Shown: positions 1 to 7,849 of the stretch, in pieces
How positions within the stretch are numbered: position 1 is the stretch's first letter
Layout: every line of letters starts with the position of its first letter
NCBI GenBank assembly: GCA_017441265.1
Contig: JAFRYE010000078.1
Location: 1 to 36,055, forward strand
Length of the DNA: 36,055 nucleotides
Origin: Lachnospiraceae bacterium
GTDB lineage: Bacteria > Bacillota > Clostridia > Lachnospirales > Lachnospiraceae
Reading direction: 5' to 3'
The notes under the pieces: generated by a model
Seen by the model: only the letters and a program-made list of their open reading frames with translations
The model's database searches: none
What the model was told of the DNA's origin: nothing
Program-made: the position numbers and the translations under genes

Positions 1-141
1 ACGACGAAAGGTATCAATCCCAGCTAAAGGGAATGGCACCAAACGAGTACTATCATTATCTGGTAACCAATGAACTGCCGTCAGCACTGACAAAATACAT
101 CTCAAAAAATCAAACTTGTCCTTGACAAAGGGTGCACTTCA
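1..141 (+). mobile_element. 3' end of an IS3-family insertion sequence
   Basis: The window opens inside an insertion sequence. Bases 3-125 encode the last 40 residues of an IS3-type transposase. Just after its stop, the sequence GGGTGCACTTCA (130-141) is the complement of TGAAGTGCACCC, which resembles the terminal inverted repeat of IS150-like IS3 elements, so the element probably ends at 141. Only this right end is inside the window, so the left repeat and target duplication cannot be examined. The assignment rests on recalled family features, not on a search. Confidence 0.7.
3..125 (+). CDS. IS3-family transposase, C-terminal fragment (partial at window edge)
   Basis: The open frame enters from the left edge and stops with TGA at 123-125, giving 40 residues. 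The segment LKGMAPNEYYHYL matches the end of the rve/integrase core of IS3-family OrfB proteins, where a 'R-x-Q-x-x-L-K-G-M-x-P-x-E-Y' stretch closes the catalytic domain. The catalytic DDE residues would lie upstream, outside the window, so whether the protein is intact cannot be judged. It reads toward the putative terminal repeat at 130-141, as expected for such elements. Confidence 0.7.
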   Translation, partial: DERYQSQLKGMAPNEYYHYLVTNELPSALTKYISKNQTCP

Positions 142-142
142 C

Positions 143-244
143 AGGCCGGGCGGCTTGATTTGTCATCGGAATTTCTGTTTTGCCCTATTTCCGATATCGA
201 CGCCAAGGCCGGGCGGCTTGATTTGTCATCGGAATTTCTGTTTT
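143..244. repeat. Two direct copies of a 39-base sequence
   Basis: Bases 143-181 and 206-244 are identical over 39 positions, starting AGGCCGGGCGGCTTGATTTG; the period is 63 bases. A shorter echo (TCATCGGAA) recurs at 289-297. The repeats lie between the end of the IS3 element and the inverted repeat behind glyQS. Their role is unknown; they may be an older repeat family into which the IS inserted. Confidence 0.85.
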
Positions 245-270
245 TCTTTTTTTTCGATGTCGTCGTTCCC

Positions 271-331
271 AACAAAAACGCCCCGCGCTCATCGGAACCT
301 GCGGTTCCGCGAGACGCGGGTGCGTTTTGTT
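271..331. terminator. Large inverted repeat, probable bidirectional terminator behind glyQS
   Basis: AACAAAAACGC at 271-281 pairs with GCGTTTTGTT at 322-331. Inside, CCGCG pairs with CGCGG and GGAACC with GGTTCC. Read on the minus strand the hairpin ends in GCGTTTTTGTT, the form expected for an intrinsic terminator of glyQS. Read on the plus strand it ends in GCGTTTTGTT and could stop transcription coming from the IS element. Confidence 0.6.
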
Positions 332-393
332 ACCGGCTTGCGCCGGTGTAAGTGCTGTGCCTGATTAATTGCCGGCTTCGCCGGCACAAGTGC
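332..393. repeat. Two REP-like hairpins (CCGGC-TT-GCCGG)
   Basis: ACCGGCTTGCGCCGGT (332-347) and TGCCGGCTTCGCCGGCA (370-386) are small GC-rich hairpins, each followed by a similar tail (GTAAGTGCT and CAAGTGCT). A related hairpin, TCCGGC-N7-GCCGGA, is at 34028-34046 behind clpB. They resemble short palindromic repeats that sit in 3' regions; no function can be assigned from sequence. Confidence 0.5.
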
Positions 394-399
394 TCTCGT

Positions 400-1788
400 T
401 TACCACTCAAACTTTTTCTCGAAGTATGCCTTCAGATCCTCGATCTTCACGCGCTCCTGCTCCATGGTGTCGCGGTCGCGAACGGTGACGCAGCCGTCAT
501 TTTCCGAATCGAAGTCGTAGGTGACGCAGAACGGCGTGCCGATCTCGTCCTGACGGCGATAGCGCTTGCCGATGTTGCCGCGGTCGTCGTACTCGCAGTT
601 GTAGTACTTCGAAAGCTCGGCGTAGATCTTGTCAGCGCCCTCGGCAAGCTTCTTCGAAAGCGGAAGTACACCGATCTTCACAGGTGCAAGTGCCGGATGG
701 AAGTGCAATACGGTACGGATGTCGCCCTCGGCGAGCTCCTCCTCGTCGTATGCCGCGCACAGGAACGCGAGAACCACACGGTCTGCGCCGAGAGACGGCT
801 CTACGACGTAAGGCGTGTAGCGCTGCTGCTTCTCGTCGTCGAAGTAGGTGAGATCCTCACCGGAAGTGTTGATGTGCTGCGTGAGGTCGTAGTCGGTACG
901 GTCCGCAATACCCCAAAGCTCGCCCCAGCCAAACGGGAATAAGAACTCGATGTCGGTCGTGCCCTTCGAGTAGAAGCAAAGCTCCTCGGGAGCATGGTCG
1001 CGAAGACGCATCTCGTCCTCCTTGATGCCGAGGGAGAGAAGCCAGTCGCGGCAGAATGCGCGCCAGTACTGGAACCACTCAAGGTCGGTGCCGGGCTCAC
1101 AGAAGAACTCAGGCTCCATCTGCTCGAACTCGCGGGTACGGAATGTGAAGTTGCCGGGCGTGATCTCGTTACGGAAACTCTTGCCGATCTGGCCGATACC
1201 GAACGGGATCTTCTTGCGGCTCGTGCGCTGCACATTCTTGAAGTTTACGAAGATACCCTGTGCGGTCTCCGGACGGAGATATACGGTGTTCTTCGCATCC
1301 TCGGTAACACCCTGGAACGTCTTGAACATCAGGTTGAACTGACGAATGTCCGTAAAATTATGCTTGCCGCAAGTCGGGCAAGGAACGTTATTTTCCTCGA
1401 TGAACGCCTTCATCTCCTCCTGAGAAAATGCGTCGATGGGCTTAGGAAGCGTGATGCCTTTCTCCTCCGCAAAATCCTCGATCAGCTTGTCCGCACGGAA
1501 GCGCTCGTGGCACTCCTTGCAGTCCATCAGAGGATCGGAGAAGCCGCCCAGATGGCCGGATGCAACCCACGTCTGCGGGTTCATCAGGATGGCGCAGTCA
1601 ACACCGACATTGTAAGGATTTTCCTGGATGAATTTCTTCCACCAGGCGCGCTTAACGTTGTTCTTAAGCTCCACGCCGAGGTTACCGTAATCCCAGGTGT
1701 TGGCCAGACCGCCGTAAATCTCGGAGCCCGGGTATACAAAGCCTCTCGCTTTCGCAAGTGCCACAATTTTGTCCATCGTCTTTTCCAT
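400..1788 (-). CDS. glyQS: Glycine--tRNA ligase (single-chain alpha2 type)
   Basis: This cytoplasmic class II synthetase charges tRNA-Gly with glycine using ATP. The 462-residue protein is the homodimeric (archaeal/eukaryotic-like) form, not the alpha2beta2 GlyQ+GlyS form. Class II motif 2 is seen as [10 protein letters not shown] (about residues 202-211) followed by [13 protein letters not shown], and motif 3 as [14 protein letters not shown] near residue 340. Four cysteines, C90-x2-C93 and C137-x2-C140, look like a zinc site. The C-terminal anticodon-binding domain starts around residue 365. GAGG lies ten bases before the ATG at 1788; an in-frame ATG four codons on is an alternative. Its promoter leaves a leader of only about 28 bases, so no T-box precedes it. 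Confidence 0.97.
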   Translation of the reverse strand: MEKTMDKIVALAKARGFVYPGSEIYGGLANTWDYGNLGVELKNNVKRAWWKKFIQENPYNVGVDCAILMNPQTWVASGHLGGFSDPLMDCKECHERFRADKLIEDFAEEKGITLPKPIDAFSQEEMKAFIEENNVPCPTCGKHNFTDIRQFNLMFKTFQGVTEDAKNTVYLRPETAQGIFVNFKNVQRTSRKKIPFGIGQIGKSFRNEITPGNFTFRTREFEQMEPEFFCEPGTDLEWFQYWRAFCRDWLLSLGIKEDEMRLRDHAPEELCFYSKGTTDIEFLFPFGWGELWGIADRTDYDLTQHINTSGEDLTYFDDEKQQRYTPYVVEPSLGADRVVLAFLCAAYDEEELAEGDIRTVLHFHPALAPVKIGVLPLSKKLAEGADKIYAELSKYYNCEYDDRGNIGKRYRRQDEIGTPFCVTYDFDSENDGCVTVRDRDTMEQERVKIEDLKAYFEKKFEW

Positions 1789-1823
1789 AGTGAAGAACCT
1801 CGTTTCTATCGTTATACCAACAT

Positions 1824-1852
1824 ATATTAGCCTTGAAGCGCCGCAATGTCAA
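1824..1852 (-). promoter_or_regulatory. Promoter of glyQS
   Basis: On the minus strand TTGACA (1852-1847) and TAATAT (1829-1824) are separated by exactly 17 bases, a near-consensus vegetative promoter. Transcription would start near 1817, about 28 bases before the ATG. Confidence 0.85.
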
Positions 1853-1867
1853 ATCTTTTTTCCGCAT

Positions 1868-1901
1868 AAGAAAGCAGGCGAAGCCTTATTGCTCCGCCTG
1901 C
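1868..1901 (-). terminator. Intrinsic terminator of ald
   Basis: Read on the minus strand, GCAGGCG (1901-1895) pairs with CGCCTGC (1880-1874), followed by TTTCTT. It lies between the ald stop at 1964 and the glyQS promoter, separating the two units. Confidence 0.75.
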
Positions 1902-1963
1902 CGACATTTCCTATTGATTTCCTGTTGACTTCCGCAGCATTCGGCCTCTGCCGGCCCGCCGGA

Positions 1964-3079
1964 TCAGCCGATCAGGCCCTTCAGGTCGGTGTACTCGTAT
2001 CCGTGCGCGTCCGCAACGTTTTTGTTCGTCAGTTTTCCTTCATAGCAGTTCACGCCGGTGCAGATGACGGGACTCTTTTTGCAGGCCGCCTCAAGACCGG
2101 CCTCCGCGATCTGCAGACCGTAGCGAAGCGTCGCGTTGGTCAGTGCGATGGTACTGGTTCTCGGAACCGCGCCGGGCATATTGCCTACGCAGTAGTGAAC
2201 AACGCCCTCCTCGATGTAGACCGGATCGTCGTGCGTCGTCACATGGCTGCTCTCGCCGCATCCGCCCTGATCGATCGCAACGTCGACAAATACCGCGCCG
2301 TTCTTCATCTCCGGCAAATACTTCTTCTTGAAGAGCTTCGGCGTGGAAGCGCCGGGGATCAATACGGAGCCGATCACAAGATCTGCCTCGCGAACCACGC
2401 GCTCGATGTTGCTGTCGGTCGAAACCAGCGTCTGAATGTGCGCGCCGAACATGTTGTCAAGCTGCTCAAGACGCTTTAAGTTGACGTCAAGGATCGTAAC
2501 GTTCGCGCCCATACCTACGGCGATCTTGCATGCATTCATACCAACGGTACCGCCGCCGAGGATCACTACATTTGCCTTGGGCGTTCCGGGAACGCCCGCG
2601 AGGAGGATGCCCTCGCCGCCGAAGCGTTTCTCGAGATATTTCGCGCCTTCCTGGATGGAAAGACGGCCTGCGATCTGCGACATCGGCGCAAGAAGCGGCA
2701 GCGACCGGTCGGTCTCCTGCAGCGTCTCGTAAGCAACTGCTTTCACTTTTCCGTTGAGAAGCGCATCCATCTGCTGCTTGTCCGCAGCCAGATGAAGGTA
2801 TGTATAAAGGATCAGCCCGTCGTGGAACAGCGGATACTCCTCCTCGAGCGGCTCCTTCACTTTGACGATCATATCGACGAGATTCCACACATCCGCCGCA
2901 TTGTCGATCAGGGATGCTCCCGCGTCCACGTATTCATTGTCCGAGAAGCCCGAGCCTACGCCCGCTCCCTTTTCCATGTACACGTGATGCCCCGCTGCCA
3001 CATAGGCCTTCACATTGTCCGGCGTAAGTCCCACGCGGAACTCGTTGTTCTTGATCTCTTTCACACATCCGATTTTCAT
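1964..3079 (-). CDS. ald: Alanine dehydrogenase
   Basis: This enzyme interconverts L-alanine and pyruvate plus ammonia with NAD(H), linking amino-acid and carbon metabolism in the cytoplasm. It has 371 residues, the usual family length. The N terminus MKIGCVKEIKNNEFRVGLTP is the family signature, with substrate Arg15. Lys75 (in VKEP) and His96 (in TYLHLA) correspond to the catalytic pair. A Rossmann NAD site follows as ILGGGTVGMNACKIA around residues 171-185, and VDVAIDQGGC lies further on. A GTG at 3091 is in frame, but it overlaps the ribosome site AGAGGG, so the ATG at 3079 is preferred. It has its own promoter and terminator. Against pyridine nucleotide transhydrogenase alpha, the length and His96 favour Ald. 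Confidence 0.95.
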   Translation of the reverse strand: MKIGCVKEIKNNEFRVGLTPDNVKAYVAAGHHVYMEKGAGVGSGFSDNEYVDAGASLIDNAADVWNLVDMIVKVKEPLEEEYPLFHDGLILYTYLHLAADKQQMDALLNGKVKAVAYETLQETDRSLPLLAPMSQIAGRLSIQEGAKYLEKRFGGEGILLAGVPGTPKANVVILGGGTVGMNACKIAVGMGANVTILDVNLKRLEQLDNMFGAHIQTLVSTDSNIERVVREADLVIGSVLIPGASTPKLFKKKYLPEMKNGAVFVDVAIDQGGCGESSHVTTHDDPVYIEEGVVHYCVGNMPGAVPRTSTIALTNATLRYGLQIAEAGLEAACKKSPVICTGVNCYEGKLTNKNVADAHGYEYTDLKGLIG

Positions 3080-3165
3080 ATTTGCACACACCCTCTAAGT
3101 TATTTGACGGGTCTTCTCCGGCGCCCCAAACTCTCAGCCGGCGAAGAAGCGCCCGCCTGTTTTTC

Positions 3166-3194
3166 ATTGTAACAGAATCCTTCCCTCATGGCAA
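3166..3194 (-). promoter_or_regulatory. Promoter of ald
   Basis: TTGCCA (3194-3189) and TACAAT (3171-3166) on the minus strand are 17 bases apart. This leaves a leader of about 80 bases that contains a GC-rich imperfect hairpin around 3121-3160. The -35 box is only ten bases past the end of the GH43 gene, so some read-through from that operon is possible. Confidence 0.8.
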
Positions 3195-3203
3195 ATACTA
3201 TTC

Positions 3204-4127
3204 TCACTCAATGCCGTCAACTCCGTCACATTTTGCGATCGTGTCGATCGTGCCGTCCTCGTTGTACGCAAACTCCGCCACGCATACGGAGCGGTGAAAC
3301 AGACTGCCGCCCGGCAGCTCGTCCGTGTGGTAGAACAGATACGAATGGCCTTTGTAATCGCACAGACCCGGATGATTCGTAAAGCACGGCCCCTCCTCCA
3401 TCAGAACGCCGCGGTAGATCCAGGGGCCGGTCGGTCCCTCTGAAGTCGCGTAGCCGAAGTGCTCATTTCTCTTCTCACCCTCGGCAAATCCCGCGAACAC
3501 CATATAGTAAAGCCCGTTTCTCTTGTAGAACCACGGTCCCTCGCCATAGGTCGTGCCGGTCATGTGGCTGCCTTTGCTGAAGGACTCGACGGTCATCGGG
3601 ATTTTCCGAACACCGACGCTCTCGTCGATGGAGACCATGTCCTCGTTGAGGAGAACATACCGAAGCTCCGGATTTCCGAAGTACAGGTAGGCCTGTCCGT
3701 CATCGTCGATGAACACCGTGGGATCGATATCGTTCCAGTCGCCCTCATCCACGAGAGGATGTCCGATGTCCGTAAACGGTCCGGTGGGGCTGTCCGACAC
3801 GCCCACCGCGATGGCCATTCCGCCGCCGGTCTTGTGTACCGGGCAGTACAGGTAGAATTTGCCGTTGCGCGCGATGCACTGCGGCGCCCATGCGCGGTCG
3901 TCGGCCCACTCGATGTCATCGAGGCCGAAGATCTTTCCGTGGTCCGTCCAGTTCACCATGTCCGTAGTGGAGTAGCATCTCCAGTCGAACATCGTGTAGA
4001 AATCGTTGATCAGCTGATCCTCATCGTGGGTCGTGTAGAGATACAGCACACCGTCATGCACCATCGGGGCGGGATCCGCCGTGTAGATCGATGTGATGAT
4101 CGGATTTTTGCTCATGAATTCAGCCAT
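3204..4127 (-). CDS. Glycoside hydrolase family 43 protein (beta-xylosidase/arabinosidase-like), intracellular
   Basis: This is a five-bladed beta-propeller glycosidase of family 43, whose members act on xylo- or arabino-oligosaccharides with inversion. The 307 residues cover one catalytic domain with no carbohydrate-binding module. The three expected acids are visible: Asp18 in TADPAPMVHDG (base), Asp135 in NDIDPTVFIDDDGQ (pKa modulator) and Glu196 in TYGEGPWFYKRNG (acid). There is no signal peptide, so it should cleave imported oligosaccharides in the cytoplasm. GGAGGAG precedes the ATG at 4127; an ATG four codons on (4115) is possible. It lies 46 bases behind the PIG-L gene and may share its transcript. 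The exact substrate cannot be set from sequence. Confidence 0.9.
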   Translation of the reverse strand: MAEFMSKNPIITSIYTADPAPMVHDGVLYLYTTHDEDQLINDFYTMFDWRCYSTTDMVNWTDHGKIFGLDDIEWADDRAWAPQCIARNGKFYLYCPVHKTGGGMAIAVGVSDSPTGPFTDIGHPLVDEGDWNDIDPTVFIDDDGQAYLYFGNPELRYVLLNEDMVSIDESVGVRKIPMTVESFSKGSHMTGTTYGEGPWFYKRNGLYYMVFAGFAEGEKRNEHFGYATSEGPTGPWIYRGVLMEEGPCFTNHPGLCDYKGHSYLFYHTDELPGGSLFHRSVCVAEFAYNEDGTIDTIAKCDGVDGIE

Positions 4128-4173
4128 ATTTTCCTTCTCCTCCGTAGGTCTTTTTTATGCGTTATGGTCGGTC

Positions 4174-6027
4174 TTACTTGTTCCGGCCCGCGCCTTCCCG
4201 CAACCTTTTGCGTCTCTTGGCCTTTCCTCTCAGAAGCCCCGCTACAACAGCCGCTGTCGCGGAAAATGCGCACACCGGTATCGCATATAACAGAGGATCA
4301 ACTTCCTTATCCTTGTTTTTGACGATGCCGCTGTCCCCGATGGCCGCTTTTTCCTCCTGCGTGGGCACCGGTGTGTCCGTCGGAATCGGTGTCGGTGTGT
4401 TTGTCGGGGTCGGTGTCGGCGTATTCGTCGGGGTCGGCGTCGGTGTGTTCGTCGGGGTCGGTGTCGGCGTGTTCGTCGGGGTCGGCGTCGGCGTGCTCGT
4501 CGGGGTCGGCGTCGGCGTATTCGTCGGGGTCGGCGTCGGTGTGTTCGTTGGGGTCAGCGTCGGGGTGCTTGTCGGCTTCGGCGTCGGCGTGCTCGTCGGC
4601 TTCGGCGTCGGCGTGCTCGTCGGCGTGGGCGTCGGCTTTGGCGTCGGCGTGCTCGTCGGCTTCGGCGTCGGTGTATTCGTCGGCTTCGGTTCTTCCGTCA
4701 CAACGGGCGTCACCGTGTCCGTCGGCTCTTCCGTCACAACAGGCGTTACCGCATCCGTCGGTCTCTCCGTAGGCGTCGGCGTAACCTGCGCCTTCTTTCG
4801 CGACGCGTGCTCCATCATATTGTTCCCGGTGTCCTTGCCGACCGTCGTGCGGAACAGACCGAATTCCGCCGCGCTGTACTCATAGTCGTCGGAGACGTAG
4901 AACCAGCACCACTGCTGCGACTCATGCTTCTTGTAGGCTTCCTTCGCCACCTCGAGCGCGGTCTTGCCTCCGAATTCGGAGAGAGGCACGCGCATGTTCA
5001 GTTTCAGTTTATTTTTCCCGTAGAGATGAAAATACGTCTTTTGCACATCCCAGGTGCCGTATTTTTCGGCCGATTCCGGCAGATAGTCCGCATCCATCGA
5101 GTGCTCGATGACTTCCTGAACAGCCGCGTTCAGGATCATGTGGCCGCCGTGGCCGTACTCGCCCTTGATGTCGTGGGTGACGATGACAAGGGGCTTGAAA
5201 CGACGGACCATCTCGCATGTGCTCTTGATCAGCTTGTTGAAATCATACTGCTTCTTGGCGGCGTCAAGGGTTTTCGAGTAATGGTCGTAAAAGTTCATGC
5301 AGACCGGGTAATTGCGGATGCCGCTCGCCCACAGGCCGTCCAGCTTCTCATGCTCGCGCACATGCGCCGTCGACCAGAATTCGCACATGTACACAACCTG
5401 CACGCGGCGTTTCTCCTGCCCGCCGTACTGCGCCAGCACACCGCCCATGAAGAGGATCTCGTCGTCCGCATGCGTCGAGAAGACCAGAATGTCCGCCTCC
5501 GTCAAGGCAGGTTTCCACACCTGTACATCCGCAGGCAATCTACCCTCGGAAAATGCCTCGATCTCACTCACATAAACGTCTTTCTCAATCTTGATCTCCA
5601 CGCTCTTCGCAGGCTCCGCGAGCTCGACATAGTCGTGCAGGAACCCCTGCTTACCGTGTTTTTCGGTTTTGTCGTTATAATGCAATGTATACGGGGAGAC
5701 CGTGGACCCCCAGCGAATGTAGATGCCGTACATCGGCTTCTCCGACGTCACGGTGAGAACTTCACCCTTCTTGTACTGAACACGCGTTTTGTTGGAGTTG
5801 TCGCGCAACTTGCTCTGCGCGCTGCCCTTGGAATTCTTTACCGTGATCTTGAGCGAAACAGCTTCTTTCGTCTCTTCCTTCGAACCGTCCGCGGTTTCCG
5901 CCCCTTTTACGCAAAGGACAAGCAAAAACGCAAGAATAACCGGTAGTGCCAGTCGCACCGCCGGACCCGCAAGCGGTCTGAGCATCCGTCGAAGCCGGCC
6001 GATCCATTGTCCCACGGAAAGATTCAT
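4174..6027 (-). CDS. Membrane-anchored surface protein with PIG-L-type deacetylase domain and long Thr/Pro linker
   Basis: The 617-residue protein has a membrane segment near residues 24-41, a beta-rich segment (about 55-165), a PIG-L/LmbE domain (about 178-390), a Thr/Pro-rich linker (about 430-560), and a C-terminal membrane segment (about 575-597) ending in a basic tail. PIG-L enzymes are zinc N-deacetylases of GlcNAc-containing glycans or glycolipids. The metal motif is STHADDE (His186, Asp189; usually HPDDE) with THDIKGEYGHGGH (about 284-296) supplying the third ligand. The catalytic part should face outward. The start codon overlaps the recO stop as ATGA, so translation is probably coupled. 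The substrate is unknown; a wall or surface polysaccharide is likely. No LPxTG motif is seen. Confidence 0.85.
   Translation of the reverse strand: MNLSVGQWIGRLRRMLRPLAGPAVRLALPVILAFLLVLCVKGAETADGSKEETKEAVSLKITVKNSKGSAQSKLRDNSNKTRVQYKKGEVLTVTSEKPMYGIYIRWGSTVSPYTLHYNDKTEKHGKQGFLHDYVELAEPAKSVEIKIEKDVYVSEIEAFSEGRLPADVQVWKPALTEADILVFSTHADDEILFMGGVLAQYGGQEKRRVQVVYMCEFWSTAHVREHEKLDGLWASGIRNYPVCMNFYDHYSKTLDAAKKQYDFNKLIKSTCEMVRRFKPLVIVTHDIKGEYGHGGHMILNAAVQEVIEHSMDADYLPESAEKYGTWDVQKTYFHLYGKNKLKLNMRVPLSEFGGKTALEVAKEAYKKHESQQWCWFYVSDDYEYSAAEFGLFRTTVGKDTGNNMMEHASRKKAQVTPTPTERPTDAVTPVVTEEPTDTVTPVVTEEPKPTNTPTPKPTSTPTPKPTPTPTSTPTPKPTSTPTPKPTSTPTLTPTNTPTPTPTNTPTPTPTSTPTPTPTNTPTPTPTNTPTPTPTNTPTPTPTNTPTPIPTDTPVPTQEEKAAIGDSGIVKNKDKEVDPLLYAIPVCAFSATAAVVAGLLRGKAKRRKRLREGAGRNK
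4366..4700 (-). repeat. Coding minisatellite, about 24-base units encoding Thr/Pro linker
   Basis: The linker of the PIG-L protein is encoded by a run of near-identical 24-base units giving eight-residue repeats of the form PTNTPTPT, with PTSTPTPK variants toward the N-terminal side. Just before it, at about 4690-4760, a 45-base unit encoding TVTPVVTEEPTD is duplicated. Such arrays change length easily, so linker length may vary between strains. Confidence 0.85.
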
Positions 6028-6830
6028 TCGGATTCCCCCTCCACCGTCAGGAGCATCTCCAGACTCCTGAATCTGTGATCCACAAATTCCTCATACCATG
6101 CCGCGGCAACTGCCCTCATTTGCGCAAGGACTTCCTCGCTCACGGAAAATGAGAACAACTTCGACGGCTGTGTCGACGCGATCACGCGAAGCGCATACCA
6201 CGTCGAATCGTCGAGGTTGTAGTAACCTCTCGCAACCGTCTGCGTCCGCAGTTCATACGCCTTGCGACCTGCCTCGTCGAACAGCTCGCCCGCGCATTTT
6301 CCGCAGAGGCACCCACCGGACGGCACGTGGAACACAAACGGTCCTTTGCGGTCGCGGCAGCGAACGCACTCGTTGAGCTGCGGTCCCTCGCCCCTCGTGT
6401 AGGCGATCTTCATCTCGTAGACCGCGCGCACCAGCCGGGGCTCCGGCTCGCCCTTCGCAAGGGCTCGCAGCCCCGCATACAGCAGCTGCAGCGTCTCGCT
6501 CTCGTCGATGTAAGCTTCTGTCGCGAACTCCGCGAGTTCGCAGAAATACAGGCCGTAGCAGGTCCTGTCGAGATCGCTTCGAAGCTCCGTAAAATAGTTG
6601 TTCACCTCGGCGCGGATCATCGTGTAGGAGCTGCGCCCCTCAACCACCGTGAACGCGCCCGTCACGAACGGCTGCGCCGCCGCCACCAGCGCGGATTTCG
6701 GCCGCTGAGCCCCCTTGGCGAACACGGAGATGCGTCCCCTCTCCTTCGTCAGGACGGACAGCCGACGGTCATACTCGCCCATCGGCATCGAGGAAAGAAC
6801 GATGCCATGCAAAATCGGATGATCGGTCAT
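6024..6830 (-). CDS. recO: DNA repair protein RecO
   Basis: RecO helps load RecA on SSB-coated gaps in the RecFOR recombination pathway. The N-terminal OB fold is seen in GIVLSSMPMGEYDRRLSVLTKERG followed by ISVFAKGAQRPKS. A helical part and a C-x2-C...C-x2-C zinc motif follow (CVRC and CLCGKC). Length is 268 residues from the ATG at 6830, which has a full AAGGAGG five bases ahead and aligns with the family start. A second in-frame ATG at 6869 also has AAGGAG and would add 13 residues. It follows era by 72 bases and overlaps the PIG-L start by four bases. Confidence 0.93.
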   Translation of the reverse strand: MTDHPILHGIVLSSMPMGEYDRRLSVLTKERGRISVFAKGAQRPKSALVAAAQPFVTGAFTVVEGRSSYTMIRAEVNNYFTELRSDLDRTCYGLYFCELAEFATEAYIDESETLQLLYAGLRALAKGEPEPRLVRAVYEMKIAYTRGEGPQLNECVRCRDRKGPFVFHVPSGGCLCGKCAGELFDEAGRKAYELRTQTVARGYYNLDDSTWYALRVIASTQPSKLFSFSVSEEVLAQMRAVAAAWYEEFVDHRFRSLEMLLTVEGESE

Positions 6831-6902
6831 GCGCTCCTCCTTCGGCTCTCCGGGCGTCTCCGCCGCCATGGTTGCTCCTTCGCGGCGTCTCCGCCGTATT
6901 CG

Positions 6903-7823
6903 TTACTCTTCCGGATCGCGGTAACCGTAATTGCGGATCAGCGAGTCGCTGTCACGCCAGTTTTCCTTCACCTTGACCCAGAGTTTTAAGTTGATCTTCG
7001 TTCCGGTCATCATCTCGATGTCCCGGCGCGCTTCGGTTCCGATCTTCTTGAGCATCGCGCCCTTCTTGCCGATGATGATCCCCTTGTGGGACTCTCTCTC
7101 GCAAATGATCGTGGCGTCGATATCGATCAGCGTCCCGCCCTCGCGCTCTTTCATCCGGTCGATCAGCACAGCCACACCGTGGGGGATCTCATCCTCCAGG
7201 TTACGAAGCGCTTTCTCACGGATCATTTCCGCCGCGATCTGGCGCTCCGGCTGGTCCGTCACGGTATCCTCATCGTAGTACTGCGGCCCTTCCGGCAAAT
7301 ACGAGAAGATGGTGTCGATCAGGTCGTCGGTGTTCTCGCCCTTGAGGGCCGAAACCGGCACGATCGCCGCAAAATCCAATTCCTTGCGGTACGTATCAAT
7401 GAAGCGGAGGATCTCCTCCTTCTTCACCTTGTCAATCTTGTTGATGACCAGAAGAACCGGCGTTTTCACGTTCTTAAGACGCGCCAGGATCGCCTGTTCG
7501 CCCGCGCCGATGAAATCGCTCGGCTCCACCAGCCACAGGATCACATCGACGTCCCCGAGCGTGCTCTCGGTCACTTCCGCCATGTACTCTCCCAGCTTGT
7601 TGCGCGCTTTGTGGATTCCCGGCGTGTCCAGGAAGATAATCTGTCCGCGCTCATCGGTAAATACCGTCTGAATCCGGTTTCTGGTTGTCTGCGGCTTGTT
7701 CGAGGTGATCGCGATCTTCTGACCGATCAACCGGTTCATCAAGGTTGATTTTCCGACGTTCGGACGGCCGATCAATGCGACAAATCCCGAGCGAAATCCG
7801 CTGTTTTCCCTGTTGTTGATCAT
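6903..7823 (-). CDS. era: GTPase Era
   Basis: Era is an essential GTPase that binds the 3' end of 16S rRNA during small-subunit assembly. The 306-residue protein shows G1 GRPNVGKST (19-27), G3 DTPGIH, G4 NKID and G5 SAL. A C-terminal KH RNA-binding domain follows, containing IGKKGAMLKKIG. The ATG at 7823 gives the normal family N terminus, and GGAG lies about ten bases ahead. The open frame continues upstream to 8021 but only as a shadow of the peptidase gene. It starts 26 bases after the M16C stop, and era-recO adjacency is common in Firmicutes. Confidence 0.96.
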   Translation of the reverse strand: MINNRENSGFRSGFVALIGRPNVGKSTLMNRLIGQKIAITSNKPQTTRNRIQTVFTDERGQIIFLDTPGIHKARNKLGEYMAEVTESTLGDVDVILWLVEPSDFIGAGEQAILARLKNVKTPVLLVINKIDKVKKEEILRFIDTYRKELDFAAIVPVSALKGENTDDLIDTIFSYLPEGPQYYDEDTVTDQPERQIAAEMIREKALRNLEDEIPHGVAVLIDRMKEREGGTLIDIDATIICERESHKGIIIGKKGAMLKKIGTEARRDIEMMTGTKINLKLWVKVKENWRDSDSLIRNYGYRDPEE

Positions 7824-7849
7824 GTATTCTATGCTCCGTAACTGTTGTC

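Noticed and set aside
994-1830. Long plus-strand open frame (278 residues) opposite glyQS
   Set aside because: It is the antisense shadow of a well-recognised gene, with no ribosome site and no recognisable domain.
1789-1860. Possible T-box leader before glyQS
   Set aside because: The predicted start leaves about 28 bases, far too short for a T-box.
4157-4885. Plus-strand frame with repeated GVGVGVFVG
   Set aside because: It is the reverse of the Thr/Pro minisatellite in the PIG-L gene, not a real glycine-rich protein.
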